The notes under the pieces were generated by a model. It searched no databases, was not told the DNA's origin, and was given only the letters and a program-made list of their open reading frames with translations. Position numbers and translations under genes: made by a program. Shown one piece after another: positions 34,906-43,686 of a stretch of DNA of 64,000 bases. The stretch covers positions 1 through 64,000 of the forward strand of contig JAEUOR010000030.1 of NCBI GenBank assembly GCA_016790635.1. The letters are read 5' to 3'. Origin of the DNA: Burkholderiales bacterium (GTDB lineage: Bacteria > Pseudomonadota > Gammaproteobacteria > Burkholderiales > JAEUOS01). The first letter of the stretch is position 1; every line of letters starts with the position of its first letter.

Positions 34906-36630
34906 ATGCTGCACAGCGAATTTCTTCTCAACCAGCGCCCGGGCGTGGCCGATGCGCGCGGCGCCAAGGCCTGGCTGCGCGACCTGCCGCTGACCGACTC
35001 GCGCGCTGCCCACCATGCCATCAGCTCGCTGCTGAGCGAATTCGAACACGCGCCCTTGACCGCGCTGGCGCGCCTGGAGATCCTCGAGACCCTGCGCGGC
35101 CCGGTCGCGCAGATCGATGCCGACTATGCGACGCGCTACGCGGCCAAGGCCCTGCCGCTGGGGCTGGCCGAGCGCAATGCGCTGGTGCATGCGCAAGCGC
35201 TGTGGCGCGCCCTGGCGCGCACCTACCTGGATTGCTTCGAGGCGGGTCTTGGCGGGGCGGCCGGGGTCGCACCGCATCGGGCGCTGTGCCTGGCACGCGC
35301 CGGTGAGTATCTTTGCGCCGGGCTCGTCGGTCGCCTGCGCGCCGGGCAGGAGGAGGATGCCGATCTCTTCGACGACCTGCAACGCCTGACCGACCTGGCC
35401 GCGGAGCACGGTTGTCTCGACGCCCCGGTGCGTGACAGCCTGCACGCGCAGGGCGCCACCAGCGTGGCGGCGATCTTCAGGCGTGCGCTGCTGTTGCACA
35501 TGGCGGGCTCGCTCATCGGCACGCGCGAGGGTGGGTCGGTAGCCGCGCTGGCCGCGGCGTGGGAAGGCAAGGTTGCCGTGACCACGATGAGCCTTGGCGC
35601 CGGGCGCGTCGGGCTGCCGGCTGCCACGCCTGCCATGGCCTCCGAGGGCGCCGCGGCCGCCGCGGTCGCACCTGCCGGGGATGGCGCGCGCGTGTTGCGT
35701 GTGGTGCGTGCCGGGAGTCGTGCCCACGTCCTGGACCTGACCCGCATCGTCAAGAGCCTGCGCCGGCGTCTGCGCAAGTTGCGTCACGGCGCCACTGTGG
35801 CGGAACTCCGGCTGCCCGCAGGTTTCTCTGCAGCCCAGACCGGCCACGTGCTGGGGCAGCTGTCGCGGCTGTGGGGTGAAGATGGCAACGCGCGTGCGCA
35901 GCCGCGTCGTGCGGGGCTGGCGGCGGTGCCGTACGAAGGTGCGCGCGGGCTGGTGTTGGCGCATGCGGTCGGCGACTACGGCGCCATGTACGCGCTCATC
36001 GGCGGCGAGGCCTTCACCGTCAACGAGAATGAGGACCCCACGAGCCGGCGCCGTTTCGACGAGCTGTTCGTGTTCCAGCACGCCAGCCTGGCGCGCAACG
36101 AAACGCGCCGCCGCGAGGCCGCACGCGCCTTCGAGGATTGGCATGTGGTTGACGAGAGCGATGGCGGATTCCGCATTCGGCGCGAACGCGCCGGGGCGCG
36201 CTTTCACTTGGGCCAGGTCATCGCGATGCGCCTGCGCGTGGCTGGCGACGACGGCCCGGCCGTGCTGGCGGAGATCCGCTGGCTCGCCGAACCCGAGCCC
36301 GTCGCCGCCAGCGGGGCTGCACAGCCCGGGCGCCGACACGAGCCCGGCGCGCTCATCGCCGGGGTGGAACTCTTGCCCGGCAAGCCGCATGCCGTTGCCT
36401 TCAAGGCTGCGGGCCTGCACGCGTACGGTGGCGCACAGTACGTGCCCGGCTTTCGTCTGGGGTCGCTGCACGGCGCGCCCGCGCTGTCCTTGCTGTTGCC
36501 GCCTGGCTGGTTCCGCGCCGGCCGCATGGCCGAGATGCGCGACGCCGGCCTCAAGTATTCAGTGCGCTTGGACAGCCTGGTGCGACGCGGTGTCGATTTC
36601 GAACTGGTCGCGGCAAGCCTCTCACCCTGA
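34906..36630 (+). CDS. Unknown protein, paralogue B, with PilZ-like C-terminal features
   Basis: The 574-residue protein is homologous in layout to the product of 32104-33726. A helical N-terminal half contains AWLRDLPLT, RLEILETLRG and KALPLGLAERN. A more variable Ala-rich middle follows (about 225-260), then a strand-rich C-terminal half with AVLAEIRWLAEPE and LIAGVELLPGKPHAVAFKA. No transmembrane segments or signal peptide are seen. Divergence between the two copies is large, so the duplication is old. Function is unknown; a nucleotide-second-messenger-binding or polar scaffold role is speculative. Confidence 0.7.
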   Translation: MLHSEFLLNQRPGVADARGAKAWLRDLPLTDSRAAHHAISSLLSEFEHAPLTALARLEILETLRGPVAQIDADYATRYAAKALPLGLAERNALVHAQALWRALARTYLDCFEAGLGGAAGVAPHRALCLARAGEYLCAGLVGRLRAGQEEDADLFDDLQRLTDLAAEHGCLDAPVRDSLHAQGATSVAAIFRRALLLHMAGSLIGTREGGSVAALAAAWEGKVAVTTMSLGAGRVGLPAATPAMASEGAAAAAVAPAGDGARVLRVVRAGSRAHVLDLTRIVKSLRRRLRKLRHGATVAELRLPAGFSAAQTGHVLGQLSRLWGEDGNARAQPRRAGLAAVPYEGARGLVLAHAVGDYGAMYALIGGEAFTVNENEDPTSRRRFDELFVFQHASLARNETRRREAARAFEDWHVVDESDGGFRIRRERAGARFHLGQVIAMRLRVAGDDGPAVLAEIRWLAEPEPVAASGAAQPGRRHEPGALIAGVELLPGKPHAVAFKAAGLHAYGGAQYVPGFRLGSLHGAPALSLLLPPGWFRAGRMAEMRDAGLKYSVRLDSLVRRGVDFELVAASLSP

Positions 36631-36650
36631 ATGCTATAGTCCGGCCCGCC

Positions 36651-37025
36651 ATGGCCGGACTGACCAAGGATTCCCCGCTTCCGACCGACATCGTCCTGCA
36701 CCAGCAGAGCCGGCGTCTGGAGTTGAAATTTTCCGACGGGGCGGCATTCGACCTGCCCTTCGAGTTCCTGCGCGTGTACTCGCCCTCGGCCGAGGTGCGC
36801 GGCCACGGCCCCGGGCAGGAAGTCTTGCAGACCGGCAAGCGACAAGTCGATGTGACCGCGCTGGAACCGGTCGGCAACTACGCGCTACAGCCGACGTTTT
36901 CCGACGGCCACGCGACCGGCATCTATTCCTGGGACTACCTCTACGACCTGGGCCGGCGCCAGGATGAATTGTGGGCCGAGTACCTCGAGCGCCTCGCCAA
37001 GGCGGGCGCGTCGCGCGACAAGTAG
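36651..37025 (+). CDS. DUF971 domain protein
   Basis: This 124-residue protein is a single DUF971 domain, as found at the N-terminus of gamma-butyrobetaine hydroxylases. It has [52 protein letters not shown] and [12 protein letters not shown]. Free-standing members are often encoded beside iron-sulfur or quinone genes, and here the next gene is ubiE, 11 bases downstream. A TATAGT -10-like hexamer shortly before the ATG would give an almost leaderless transcript. Confidence 0.85.
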   Translation: MAGLTKDSPLPTDIVLHQQSRRLELKFSDGAAFDLPFEFLRVYSPSAEVRGHGPGQEVLQTGKRQVDVTALEPVGNYALQPTFSDGHATGIYSWDYLYDLGRRQDELWAEYLERLAKAGASRDK

Positions 37026-37036
37026 GGCAGGCTGCA

Positions 37037-37768
37037 ATGGCCGACGCCGATTTCGGATTCGAGCGGGTCGCGGAGGCCGACAAGGCGCGCCGCGTGCGCG
37101 GTGTGTTCGATTCGGTCGCCGGCAAGTACGACCTGATGAACGACCTCATGTCCGGCGGCCTGCATCGGCTGTGGAAGACGTTCGCCATCGCGCAATCCGG
37201 CGTGCGTCCGGGCCAGCAGGTGCTCGACATCGCGGGTGGCACCGGCGACCTGGCGCGCGCCTTCGCCAAGGAAGTCGGCGCGACCGGCCGCGTGATTCTC
37301 ACCGACATCAACGGCGCCATGCTGGGCGTCGGTCGCGATCGCATGTTCGACGCGGGCCAGGACATTCCCGCAGCGCAATGCGACGCGGAAAAACTGCCTT
37401 TCGCGGACGCCAGCTTCGACCTGGTCTCGGTCGCCTTTGGCCTGCGCAACATGACCCACAAGGATGTGGCCCTGGCCGAAATGCGCCGCGTCATCCGCCC
37501 CGGCGGCAGGCTCCTGGTGCTGGAGTTCTCGCACGTCGCCAAGCCGCTCGCTGGAATCTACGACGCCTACTCCTTCGGCGTGCTGCCCTGGCTGGGGCAA
37601 AAGGTCGCCGGCGACGGCGCGAGCTACCGCTACCTGGCCGAATCGATCCGCCGCCACCCGGACCAGGCCACGCTCGAAGCCATGATCCGCACGGCAGGCT
37701 TCGATCACGCTGATCACTTCAACCTGGCGGCCGGCGTCGTGGCCCTGCACCGCGGCTTCGTCTACTGA
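37037..37768 (+). CDS. ubiE: Ubiquinone/menaquinone biosynthesis C-methyltransferase
   Basis: UbiE adds the ring methyl group to 2-polyprenyl-6-methoxy-1,4-benzoquinol (and to demethylmenaquinol) using SAM. The 243-residue product has [27 protein letters not shown] motif [30 protein letters not shown] and the C-terminal [21 protein letters not shown]. The start at 37037 is 11 bases after the DUF971 stop, and the stop overlaps the rlpA start (TGATG). Confidence 0.96.
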   Translation: MADADFGFERVAEADKARRVRGVFDSVAGKYDLMNDLMSGGLHRLWKTFAIAQSGVRPGQQVLDIAGGTGDLARAFAKEVGATGRVILTDINGAMLGVGRDRMFDAGQDIPAAQCDAEKLPFADASFDLVSVAFGLRNMTHKDVALAEMRRVIRPGGRLLVLEFSHVAKPLAGIYDAYSFGVLPWLGQKVAGDGASYRYLAESIRRHPDQATLEAMIRTAGFDHADHFNLAAGVVALHRGFVY

Positions 37769-38838
37769 TGCTGCGGGCGGGTCCGGCTGCGCGCTACGCA
37801 CTGCTGCTCGCCCTCAGTGCACTCCTCACCGCCTGCGGCAGCAGCCCGCGCGCCCCCGAGCGACAGGCGACCCCAAGCACTGCACCTCAACAACCCGGCG
37901 CGCCAGCCAAACCCGCCGCCACCGCCCCCAAGCCCAAGCCACCCGCCGACGCCTCCTCAGCGCAAGGCCCGCGTCGAGGCGCCTACTACCAGGACGATGG
38001 CCCGGGCGACACCATCCCGCCCAACCTGGAGGCGACCCCGGACGCCGTCCCGGGCGACGACCCGCCGCTGCGCAGCGCCGCCAACCGCCCCTACACCGTG
38101 TTTGGCCGCACCTACACCCCGCTGCCCGCCAACGCCGACCTGCGCCAGCGCGGCATCGGCTCCTGGTACGGCCGCAAGTTCCACGGCCAGCGCACATCCT
38201 CCGGCGAGATCTACGACATGTTCGCGATGACCGCCGCCCACCCGACCCTGCCGCTGCCCAGCTGGGTGCGCGTGACCAACCCCGCCAACGCACGTTCGGT
38301 CGTGGTCAAGGTCAACGACCGCGGCCCCTTCCACTCGGACCGCATCATCGACCTGTCGTACACCGCCGCGCTCAAGCTCGGCTACGTGAACCAGGGGAGC
38401 GCGCTGGTGGAGGTCGAGCGCGTGCGCGCCAGTGATGTCGGCGCAAGACCCGCGCGCCCGGCCGTGGCAGCAGCGCCGCCACGCAGCGCACCGGAGCAGC
38501 CCCCCGCCGCGCCCGCGCCCGCTGCCCCGCCGCCCCAGCCAGCGCCCCAAACGGAGCTCCCACCGCCGAAACCGGCCACGGTCGTCCTCTCAACCTCGAC
38601 CCAGCCCGACGGCGTCTACCTCCAGCTAGGCGCGTTCGGCGCTGCCCCCGGCGCCGAAGAATTCCGCATCAAGACCTACCAGCAACTCCCCTGGCTTACC
38701 GAGACCATCTACATCGTCTCCAGCGGCAACCTGCATCGCGTGCAGCTCGGGCCCTACGCCGACCGCGCCGCCGCGCAGGCGATCGCGGATCGCATTCGCG
38801 ATTCGTTGCAATTGCGTGCCGTGTTCGTGGTCCGATAG
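37768..38838 (+). CDS. rlpA: RlpA-type septal lytic transglycosylase, lipoprotein
   Basis: RlpA cleaves denuded peptidoglycan glycan strands at the septum. The 356-residue precursor has a lipobox (LLTAC, Cys about residue 25) and a long Pro/Ala linker. The double-psi beta-barrel spans about 125-215, with GIGSWYGRKFHGQRTSSGEIYDMFAMTAAHPTLP-type active-site residues and VKVNDRGPFHSDRIIDLS. A second Pro/Ala linker precedes a C-terminal SPOR domain (about 285-356), which directs it to denuded glycans. Its ATG shares a base with the ubiE stop. Confidence 0.93.
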   Translation: MLRAGPAARYALLLALSALLTACGSSPRAPERQATPSTAPQQPGAPAKPAATAPKPKPPADASSAQGPRRGAYYQDDGPGDTIPPNLEATPDAVPGDDPPLRSAANRPYTVFGRTYTPLPANADLRQRGIGSWYGRKFHGQRTSSGEIYDMFAMTAAHPTLPLPSWVRVTNPANARSVVVKVNDRGPFHSDRIIDLSYTAALKLGYVNQGSALVEVERVRASDVGARPARPAVAAAPPRSAPEQPPAAPAPAAPPPQPAPQTELPPPKPATVVLSTSTQPDGVYLQLGAFGAAPGAEEFRIKTYQQLPWLTETIYIVSSGNLHRVQLGPYADRAAAQAIADRIRDSLQLRAVFVVR

Positions 38839-38895
38839 ACGACGGACCACAGGCGATTTCCCTCGGCTCCCGGTCTGCGCATCACCTACCCATCG

Positions 38896-38921
38896 GGGCG
38901 CATCACACAACCTGTGCGCCC
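38896..38921. terminator. Hairpin in the rlpA / rsmI convergent gap
   Basis: GGGCGCA (38896-38902) pairs with TGCGCCC (38915-38921) across a 12-base loop in the 118-base gap between converging genes. Nothing else is evident in that gap. Confidence 0.4.
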
Positions 38922-38956
38922 TTCAACGCCGACGCAGCGCTATTTTGCGCGGTCGA

Positions 38957-39874
38957 TCAAACCGCTTTTTGTTGCCGCAGTGCCAATGCCTGCTGATACA
39001 AGACTTCGCGCGACGCCCCGGTAATCGCGGCGGCAAGCTTGGCTGCACGCGCCGCCGGCAGTTCCGCAAGCAGTAAGGACAGGACGCGCTCACCTTCGGC
39101 GGCGCCGGCTTCGGGCGTGGCGCCGCGCTCGATGATGACGACCAGTTCACCACGCTCGCGGTTGGGGTCGGCGGCGACCCAGGCGCAAAGTTCCCCTGCG
39201 GTGACGGTGGCGATGGTCTCGAAGCGTTTGGTGAGTTCGCGGGCGATGAGGACGCGGCGGGAGTCTTCGCAGGTGGCGGCGATGTCGGCGGCCAGGGTCG
39301 CGATGCGGTGCGGGGCTTCGTAGAGGACGACGTGGGCGGGCAGCGCTACCAGGGCGGCCAGGGTTTCGCGGCGGGCGGTGGTCTTGGTCGGCAGGAAGCC
39401 GGCGAAGTGGAAAGCGCCTTCGAAGCCTGAGGCGCTCAATGCCGTGATGGCCGCGTTGGGGCCGGGGATCGGGATGACGGTGTGGCCGGCTGCGCGCACC
39501 GCGGCGACGATCTTGGCGCCGGGGTCCGAGACGCCGGGGGTGCCGGCGTCGCTTACCAGGGCGACTTGTTTGCCGCCGGCGACCTCTGCCGCGATGCGTT
39601 CGGCGACGCGCGCTTCGTTGTGGGCGTGCGCGGCGATCATGCGGGTGGTGATGCCGTGTGCGGCCAACAGAGTGGCGGTGACGCGCGTGTCTTCGGCGGC
39701 GACCAGGTCGGCTTGGCGCAACGTTTCGATGGCGCGCAGGGTGATGTCGCTCAAGTTTCCGAGGGGTGTGGCGACCACATATAATGCCCCGGCAGTGGGA
39801 GACGGCGCGGGAGCGTCGTCATTGACTTGCTCTTGGCTTGCTGGGTCGTTCTTCTGATGGCGCGCTGGTGGCAT
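38957..39874 (-). CDS. rsmI: 16S rRNA C1402 ribose 2'-O-methyltransferase
   Basis: RsmI methylates the ribose of C1402 in the decoding centre using SAM. The 305-residue product shows YVVATPLGNLSDITLRA, AAEDTRVT, ALVSDAGTPGVSDPG, PIPGPNAAITALSASG and FAGFLPTK, all family landmarks. The only usable start is the ATG at 39874, which gives about 30 residues before the conserved LYVVATP, against about 14 in E. coli. This 5' end overlaps that of the divergent LpoA-like gene. Confidence 0.95.
   Translation of the reverse strand: MPPARHQKNDPASQEQVNDDAPAPSPTAGALYVVATPLGNLSDITLRAIETLRQADLVAAEDTRVTATLLAAHGITTRMIAAHAHNEARVAERIAAEVAGGKQVALVSDAGTPGVSDPGAKIVAAVRAAGHTVIPIPGPNAAITALSASGFEGAFHFAGFLPTKTTARRETLAALVALPAHVVLYEAPHRIATLAADIAATCEDSRRVLIARELTKRFETIATVTAGELCAWVAADPNRERGELVVIIERGATPEAGAAEGERVLSLLLAELPAARAAKLAAAITGASREVLYQQALALRQQKAV
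39780..39785 (+). promoter_or_regulatory. Consensus -10 (TATAAT) for the LpoA-like gene, inside rsmI
   Basis: A perfect TATAAT lies 72 bases before the ATG at 39857 and within the opposite-strand rsmI coding sequence. The -35 region is weak. Transcription from here would run antisense to the first part of rsmI. Confidence 0.45.
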
Positions 39875-41356
39875 CTTCGGGTGGCTGCGGCGACTCGAGC
39901 GGTCGCCGCTTCGGCGCGCGCCGTCTTCGCTTGCTTCCTCTTCGGGAGTGCCGCATTGTGCGCGGCGCAGGGCGTTCCGGCAAGCGAAGGCGCCGGCGCG
40001 CAGGACGGCAAGGGTGCTTCACCGATCGAGACAGTGCGCGGGTTGTTCGACCGGCTGTTCGGGCCGCGCGAGGAGGCACCGCGCGCGGCGCCTGCGAAGC
40101 CTGCCACCTCGCCACGTTCTCCGACACCGGCTGCTGCGACGCCAGCGCAGAACCCTGAGGGAAAGGCAGCGTCGCCGGCGGCGACGACGACCCCGGCGGC
40201 AGCGCCCGTGTCGACGAACACTCCGACACCTGCGGCGACTTCGCCCGCCGGGACCACCACGCCCGGCGCGACGAGCTCATCCGCCGCGACCACCTCGACC
40301 ACTCCGCCTACCGCGACGACCGCGACCGATTCTTCGGCCTCTGCGGTCTCACAGGAACCTCCTGCCGCAGCCGCGGCCCCACCGCCCCCGCCCCTGCCTC
40401 GCTTCGGCATCGCCCTCATCCTGCCGGCCAAGTCCTCGCCCTTCGGCCGCGCCAGCGATGCGGTGCGCCAGGGCTTCATGGCGGCGCGTGCGGTTGCCGG
40501 CGGCAAAGGACTCATCGTCGAAATCGAAAGCGATGGCACGCCCGCCGGTGTGCTGGCGGCCTACGAGCAGGCGCTCGCAAAGAACGTCGCCGCCGTGGTC
40601 GGCCCCTTGACGCGTGCCGAGGTCACCGTCCTGGCCGGTCGCGCTCTGGCCGTTCCAACCCTTGCGCTCAACACGCCTGACGGCGCGGCGGCGGCCACGC
40701 CCAACCTGTACGCACTGTCGTTGTCGATCGAGTCGGAGGCGCAGAGCGCCGCACAGTCAGCTTATCGCGCCGACGCGCCGCGCGCCCTGATCGTCGCGTT
40801 GCCTTCGCCGCTGTCTCGACGCGCCGCGGCGGCCTTTCGCGACGAGTGGGCGCGCCTGGGCGGCGGGGTGCGCGAGACCATCGAGTTCGACGGCAACCTC
40901 GCACGCGTGCGCCAGGCGGCTGATCGCAGCGGCGGCATCGTCTTCCTGGCGGTCGACGCCGAACGTGCGCGCGTCCTGCGACCGCACCTCGGCCGCGGCG
41001 CGCTGATCCTCGGCACGTCGCAGGTCTTCGCCGGCGTGCCGAGGAACGAGATGCAGAAGGCACACGACTTGAACGGGGTGCGCTTTTTCGATCTGCCCTG
41101 GCTGCACCAGCCGGACCATCCGGCGACCATGGTGTTCCCGCGTCCCGAGGCGCCGCTGTCGGCCGAACTCGAGCGCATCTATGCACTGGGGATCGATGCC
41201 TACCGCGTCGCCGGCGAGCTGGCCGGGGCGCGGGTCGACTTCGACCTGGACGGCGTCACCGGCAACATCGCGGTGCGCGCCGGCGCCTTGCGTCGCGTGG
41301 CCGTGGAGGTCGAGTACCGGGACGGCAGCGCGGCGCCGCTGCGTCAGCGCCAGTGA
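39857..41356 (+). CDS. LpoA/YraM-like penicillin-binding-protein activator (LppC family)
   Basis: The 499-residue protein has a signal peptide, a Thr/Pro/Ala-rich spacer (about 45-175), and a periplasmic-binding-protein-like LppC domain (about 180-490) opening [25 protein letters not shown]. In E. coli LpoA activates PBP1A from the outer membrane. Here the N-terminal TPR domain of LpoA is missing and the residue before the only nearby cysteine is Leu (SAALC), so it lacks a good lipobox. I chose ATG 39857; an in-frame TTG lies at 39827. The stop overlaps the yraN start. Gene order rsmI/lpoA/yraN matches E. coli yraL/yraM/yraN. Confidence 0.85.
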   Translation: MARWWHLRVAAATRAVAASARAVFACFLFGSAALCAAQGVPASEGAGAQDGKGASPIETVRGLFDRLFGPREEAPRAAPAKPATSPRSPTPAAATPAQNPEGKAASPAATTTPAAAPVSTNTPTPAATSPAGTTTPGATSSSAATTSTTPPTATTATDSSASAVSQEPPAAAAAPPPPPLPRFGIALILPAKSSPFGRASDAVRQGFMAARAVAGGKGLIVEIESDGTPAGVLAAYEQALAKNVAAVVGPLTRAEVTVLAGRALAVPTLALNTPDGAAAATPNLYALSLSIESEAQSAAQSAYRADAPRALIVALPSPLSRRAAAAFRDEWARLGGGVRETIEFDGNLARVRQAADRSGGIVFLAVDAERARVLRPHLGRGALILGTSQVFAGVPRNEMQKAHDLNGVRFFDLPWLHQPDHPATMVFPRPEAPLSAELERIYALGIDAYRVAGELAGARVDFDLDGVTGNIAVRAGALRRVAVEVEYRDGSAAPLRQRQ

Positions 41357-41703
41357 GCGAGCGCGCCCGCATCGGGCGCGATGCGGAAGACCGGGCCCTG
41401 GCGCACCTCGAGCGGCAGGGTTTGACGCTCGTGGCGCGCAATCATCGCTGCAAGGGCGGCGAGGTCGACCTCATCATGCGCGATGGCGATGTGCTGGTGT
41501 TCGTCGAGGTGAGGTTGCGCGGGCGCGGCGCGTGGAGCGGCGCGGCCGAGAGCATTGACCAGCGCAAGCAGGCGCGCATCATCCTGGCTGCCCAGCACTA
41601 CCTGATGCGCCGCGCACCCGTGGCATGCCGTTTCGACTGCGTCGTCTTCGAACCCGGGCCCGACCCGGCGCCGCGCTGGTTGCGTGACGCGTTTCGCCTC
41701 TGA
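41353..41703 (+). CDS. yraN: UPF0102 (YraN) nuclease-fold protein
   Basis: The 116-residue protein starts with a GTG overlapping the preceding stop. It has the Holliday-junction-resolvase-like fold motifs [37 protein letters not shown] (with the Glu/Asp/Glu-x-Arg site in the position of the usual ExK) and [11 protein letters not shown] nuclease activity is presumed from fold; the biological role is not established. Confidence 0.92.
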   Translation: MSERARIGRDAEDRALAHLERQGLTLVARNHRCKGGEVDLIMRDGDVLVFVEVRLRGRGAWSGAAESIDQRKQARIILAAQHYLMRRAPVACRFDCVVFEPGPDPAPRWLRDAFRL

Positions 41704-41731
41704 AAGCTGAGGGCTTCTGCGAGCGCGCGGC

Positions 41732-41765
41732 TATAATTCGGGCTTCGTCGGCCGCCTGGCCGACG
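41732..41765 (+). promoter_or_regulatory. TATAAT -10 followed by a 5'-terminal stem-loop for the BON lipoprotein gene
   Basis: TATAAT (41732-41737) predicts a start near 41744. The RNA would begin almost directly with a perfect hairpin, CGTCGGCC (41746-41753) with GGCCGACG (41758-41765) around GCCT. The ribosome site GGAGG follows, then the GTG at 41786. A 5' stem-loop of this kind can protect mRNA. Confidence 0.5.
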
Positions 41766-41785
41766 CCATCGACGGAGGTGTCATC

Positions 41786-42388
41786 GTGGTCCTGCGCACT
41801 TTCCCGGTACTGCTCCTTTGTGCTGCGCTGGTGCCTGCCCTGTCGGGCTGCTTTCCGCTGGCAGCCGGCGGGCTTGTCGCCGGCGCGCTGGCCGTCGACG
41901 ATCGGCGCACCCTGGCGACCCAGGCCGAGGATCGCACCATACAGTTGAAGGCCGAGAGCCGTATCGCCGAACAGTTTCGCGGCCGCGCCAACGTCAACGT
42001 CACCGCCTACAACCGGCGCGTGCTCCTGACCGGCGAAGTGCCTGACGCCAACGCGCGTGCCGAGGCCGCACGCATGGCCGGCGCGGTCGAGAACGTGGTG
42101 TCGGTGGCCAACGAGTTGCAGATCGGCGGCATGTCGTCGATGACCGCACGTTCCAACGACTCGATCCTGACTGGCAAGGTCAAGGGCAACATGGTCGATG
42201 ACCCCCAGGTGCAGGCCAACACGGTCAAGGTCGTAACCGAGGCTTCGGTGGTGTACCTGATGGGGCTGGTGACGCGCGAGGAAGGTGACCGCGCGGCCGC
42301 GGCGGCGGCGCGCACCAGCGGGGTCAAGCAGGTCGTCAAGGTCTTCGAGTACATCCCGGCGCCGCCGCGCGCGGCCGAGAAGAAGTAA
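41786..42388 (+). CDS. dolP: Dual-BON-domain outer-membrane lipoprotein, DolP/YraP-like
   Basis: DolP supports outer-membrane integrity and BAM function. The 200-residue precursor starts with GTG and has a lipobox (ALSGC, Cys about 22). Two BON domains follow: ESRIAEQFRGRANVNVTAYNRRVLLTGEVPD (about 52-115) and VKGNMVDDPQVQANTVKVVTEASVVYLMGLV (about 125-190). Length and order match E. coli YraP (191 residues). It is separated from yraN by its own promoter. The diaA gene that lies between yraN and yraP in E. coli is absent here. Confidence 0.88.
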   Translation: MVLRTFPVLLLCAALVPALSGCFPLAAGGLVAGALAVDDRRTLATQAEDRTIQLKAESRIAEQFRGRANVNVTAYNRRVLLTGEVPDANARAEAARMAGAVENVVSVANELQIGGMSSMTARSNDSILTGKVKGNMVDDPQVQANTVKVVTEASVVYLMGLVTREEGDRAAAAAARTSGVKQVVKVFEYIPAPPRAAEKK

Positions 42389-42447
42389 TCCGTGCGTGCC
42401 GCGTGCCGTTGTGTGGCACGCGGCGGCAGCTGCGCTGCTCCCGCCGA

Positions 42448-42891
42448 CTACGCGTTGGCGCGCCGCTTGAGCCAGCGCATCAGGCCTCCAAGTAGCGGCA
42501 GCTTTTCGTAGAGCTCCTCGGCGGCATCCCAGTAGTCCCGGTGCAGGGCGACGCGCCCGTCGGCCGCGAAGCGCAGGTGGGTCGCGCCGCGCACCGTCTG
42601 CAGCGTGCGCGTGTCGAAGCTCTTCATGCGAAAGCGGAATTCCCAGGCTAGGAAGGCCTGTGCACCTTGCTCGAACGCACTGGTGACGACAAAGCGCGGC
42701 TCGTGGACCTGTTCGAACATGTGGGCGAAGATGCCGCTCACCGCGGCCAGTCCGCGCACTTCGTTGAAGGGGTCCTTGAAGGACGCATCGACGCTGTAGA
42801 TCTCGCCCAGGCGCGCGACGTCGGCGCGGCTCAGGTGTTCGAAGAACACGACCACGCGCGAGAGCTCAGGCGAAAGTCCGGTCGTGTCCAT
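42448..42891 (-). CDS. SnoaL/NTF2-like protein, last gene of the light-response operon
   Basis: The 147-residue protein is an NTF2-fold member: VVVFFEHLSRADVARLGEIYSVDASFKDPFNEVRG at the start, FLAWEFRFR in the middle and GRVALHRDYWDAAEELYEKLP at the end. Similar small proteins accompany SDR, DUF3833 and CFA-like genes in light- or singlet-oxygen-induced clusters of other proteobacteria. The catalytic role, if any, is unknown. Its start is one base away from the SDR stop. Confidence 0.82.
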   Translation of the reverse strand: MDTTGLSPELSRVVVFFEHLSRADVARLGEIYSVDASFKDPFNEVRGLAAVSGIFAHMFEQVHEPRFVVTSAFEQGAQAFLAWEFRFRMKSFDTRTLQTVRGATHLRFAADGRVALHRDYWDAAEELYEKLPLLGGLMRWLKRRANA

Positions 42892-42892
42892 T

Positions 42893-43678
42893 TCAGGCGC
42901 CCACGCCCTTGCGGATCGCCGCGAAGTAGGCCCGATAGGGCAGGCAGCGCAGGGTCTTCAGGAAGTTGCTGAAGCGGCGCGGAAAGTGGATCTCGAAGTC
43001 GCCGCTGGCGAAGCCGGCAACGATGTGGCGCGCTGCCTCCGCCGCACTGATCAGCGCCGGCATGTGGAAATCGTTCTGCGCCGTGAGTGGGGTCTCGACG
43101 AATCCCGGATTGATGACGAAGACGCCGATGCCTTTGGGCGCGAGGTCCAGGTAGAGGGTCTCCGCCAGATTGATGAGCGCGGCCTTGGACGGGCCGTAGG
43201 CGAGGGCGCGCGGCAGGCCGCGATAGCCCGCCACCGAGGAGACGATGGCCAGCGCCGGATGCTCGGCGGCGCGCGCCAGGAAATCGGGCAGCACCGCGGC
43301 CAGCCCGTTGGTCACGCCGTGGTAGTTGACGGCGAAGTGCTCATCCATATGACCCAGGTCGAAATCCTCGGCACGCATGGGTGCGTAGGTACCGGCGTTG
43401 AAGCACGCCAGGTCGATGCCGCCCCAGGCGCTGCGGATCGAAGCATAGGCTGCGGCCAGTGCCGCGGCGTCGCGTACATCGAGCGGCAGCGCCAGGCTGC
43501 CGGGCAGGCGCGCAGAAAGCGCCTCGAGCTTGTCGGCGCTGCGCGCCGACAGCGCGACCCGCGCGCCGGCCTGCGCGAGCGCCTCGGCCAGCGCCGCGCC
43601 GATGCCGGTCGAGGCGCCAACGATCCAGACCCGGCGCCCGGCCCAGTCCCTGATCGGCGCGTTGAGCGGCTTGAACAC
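42893..43678 (-). CDS. Short-chain dehydrogenase/reductase of the light-response operon
   Basis: The 261-residue SDR has cofactor loop VGASTGIGAALAEAL, NAGTYAP, and the catalytic Ser and YGPSKAAL (Tyr-x3-Lys) embedded in IVSSVAGYRGLPRALAYGPSK. The GxxxGxG spacing and following Arg suggest NADP preference, though this cannot be certain. It lies eight bases after the DUF3833 gene and one base before the SnoaL-like gene. The substrate is probably lipid-derived, by context only. Confidence 0.88.
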   Translation of the reverse strand: MFKPLNAPIRDWAGRRVWIVGASTGIGAALAEALAQAGARVALSARSADKLEALSARLPGSLALPLDVRDAAALAAAYASIRSAWGGIDLACFNAGTYAPMRAEDFDLGHMDEHFAVNYHGVTNGLAAVLPDFLARAAEHPALAIVSSVAGYRGLPRALAYGPSKAALINLAETLYLDLAPKGIGVFVINPGFVETPLTAQNDFHMPALISAAEAARHIVAGFASGDFEIHFPRRFSNFLKTLRCLPYRAYFAAIRKGVGA

Positions 43679-43686
43679 GACAGAGC

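Noticed and set aside
38839..38956. Small gene or RNA in the 118-base gap between rlpA and rsmI
   Set aside because: Only a terminator-like hairpin is visible; no ribosome site with an open frame of reasonable length and no conserved RNA pattern.
40080..40400. Thr/Pro/Ala repeat region in the LpoA-like gene as a minisatellite
   Set aside because: Codon triplets are degenerate and no exact tandem unit repeats; it is a flexible protein linker.
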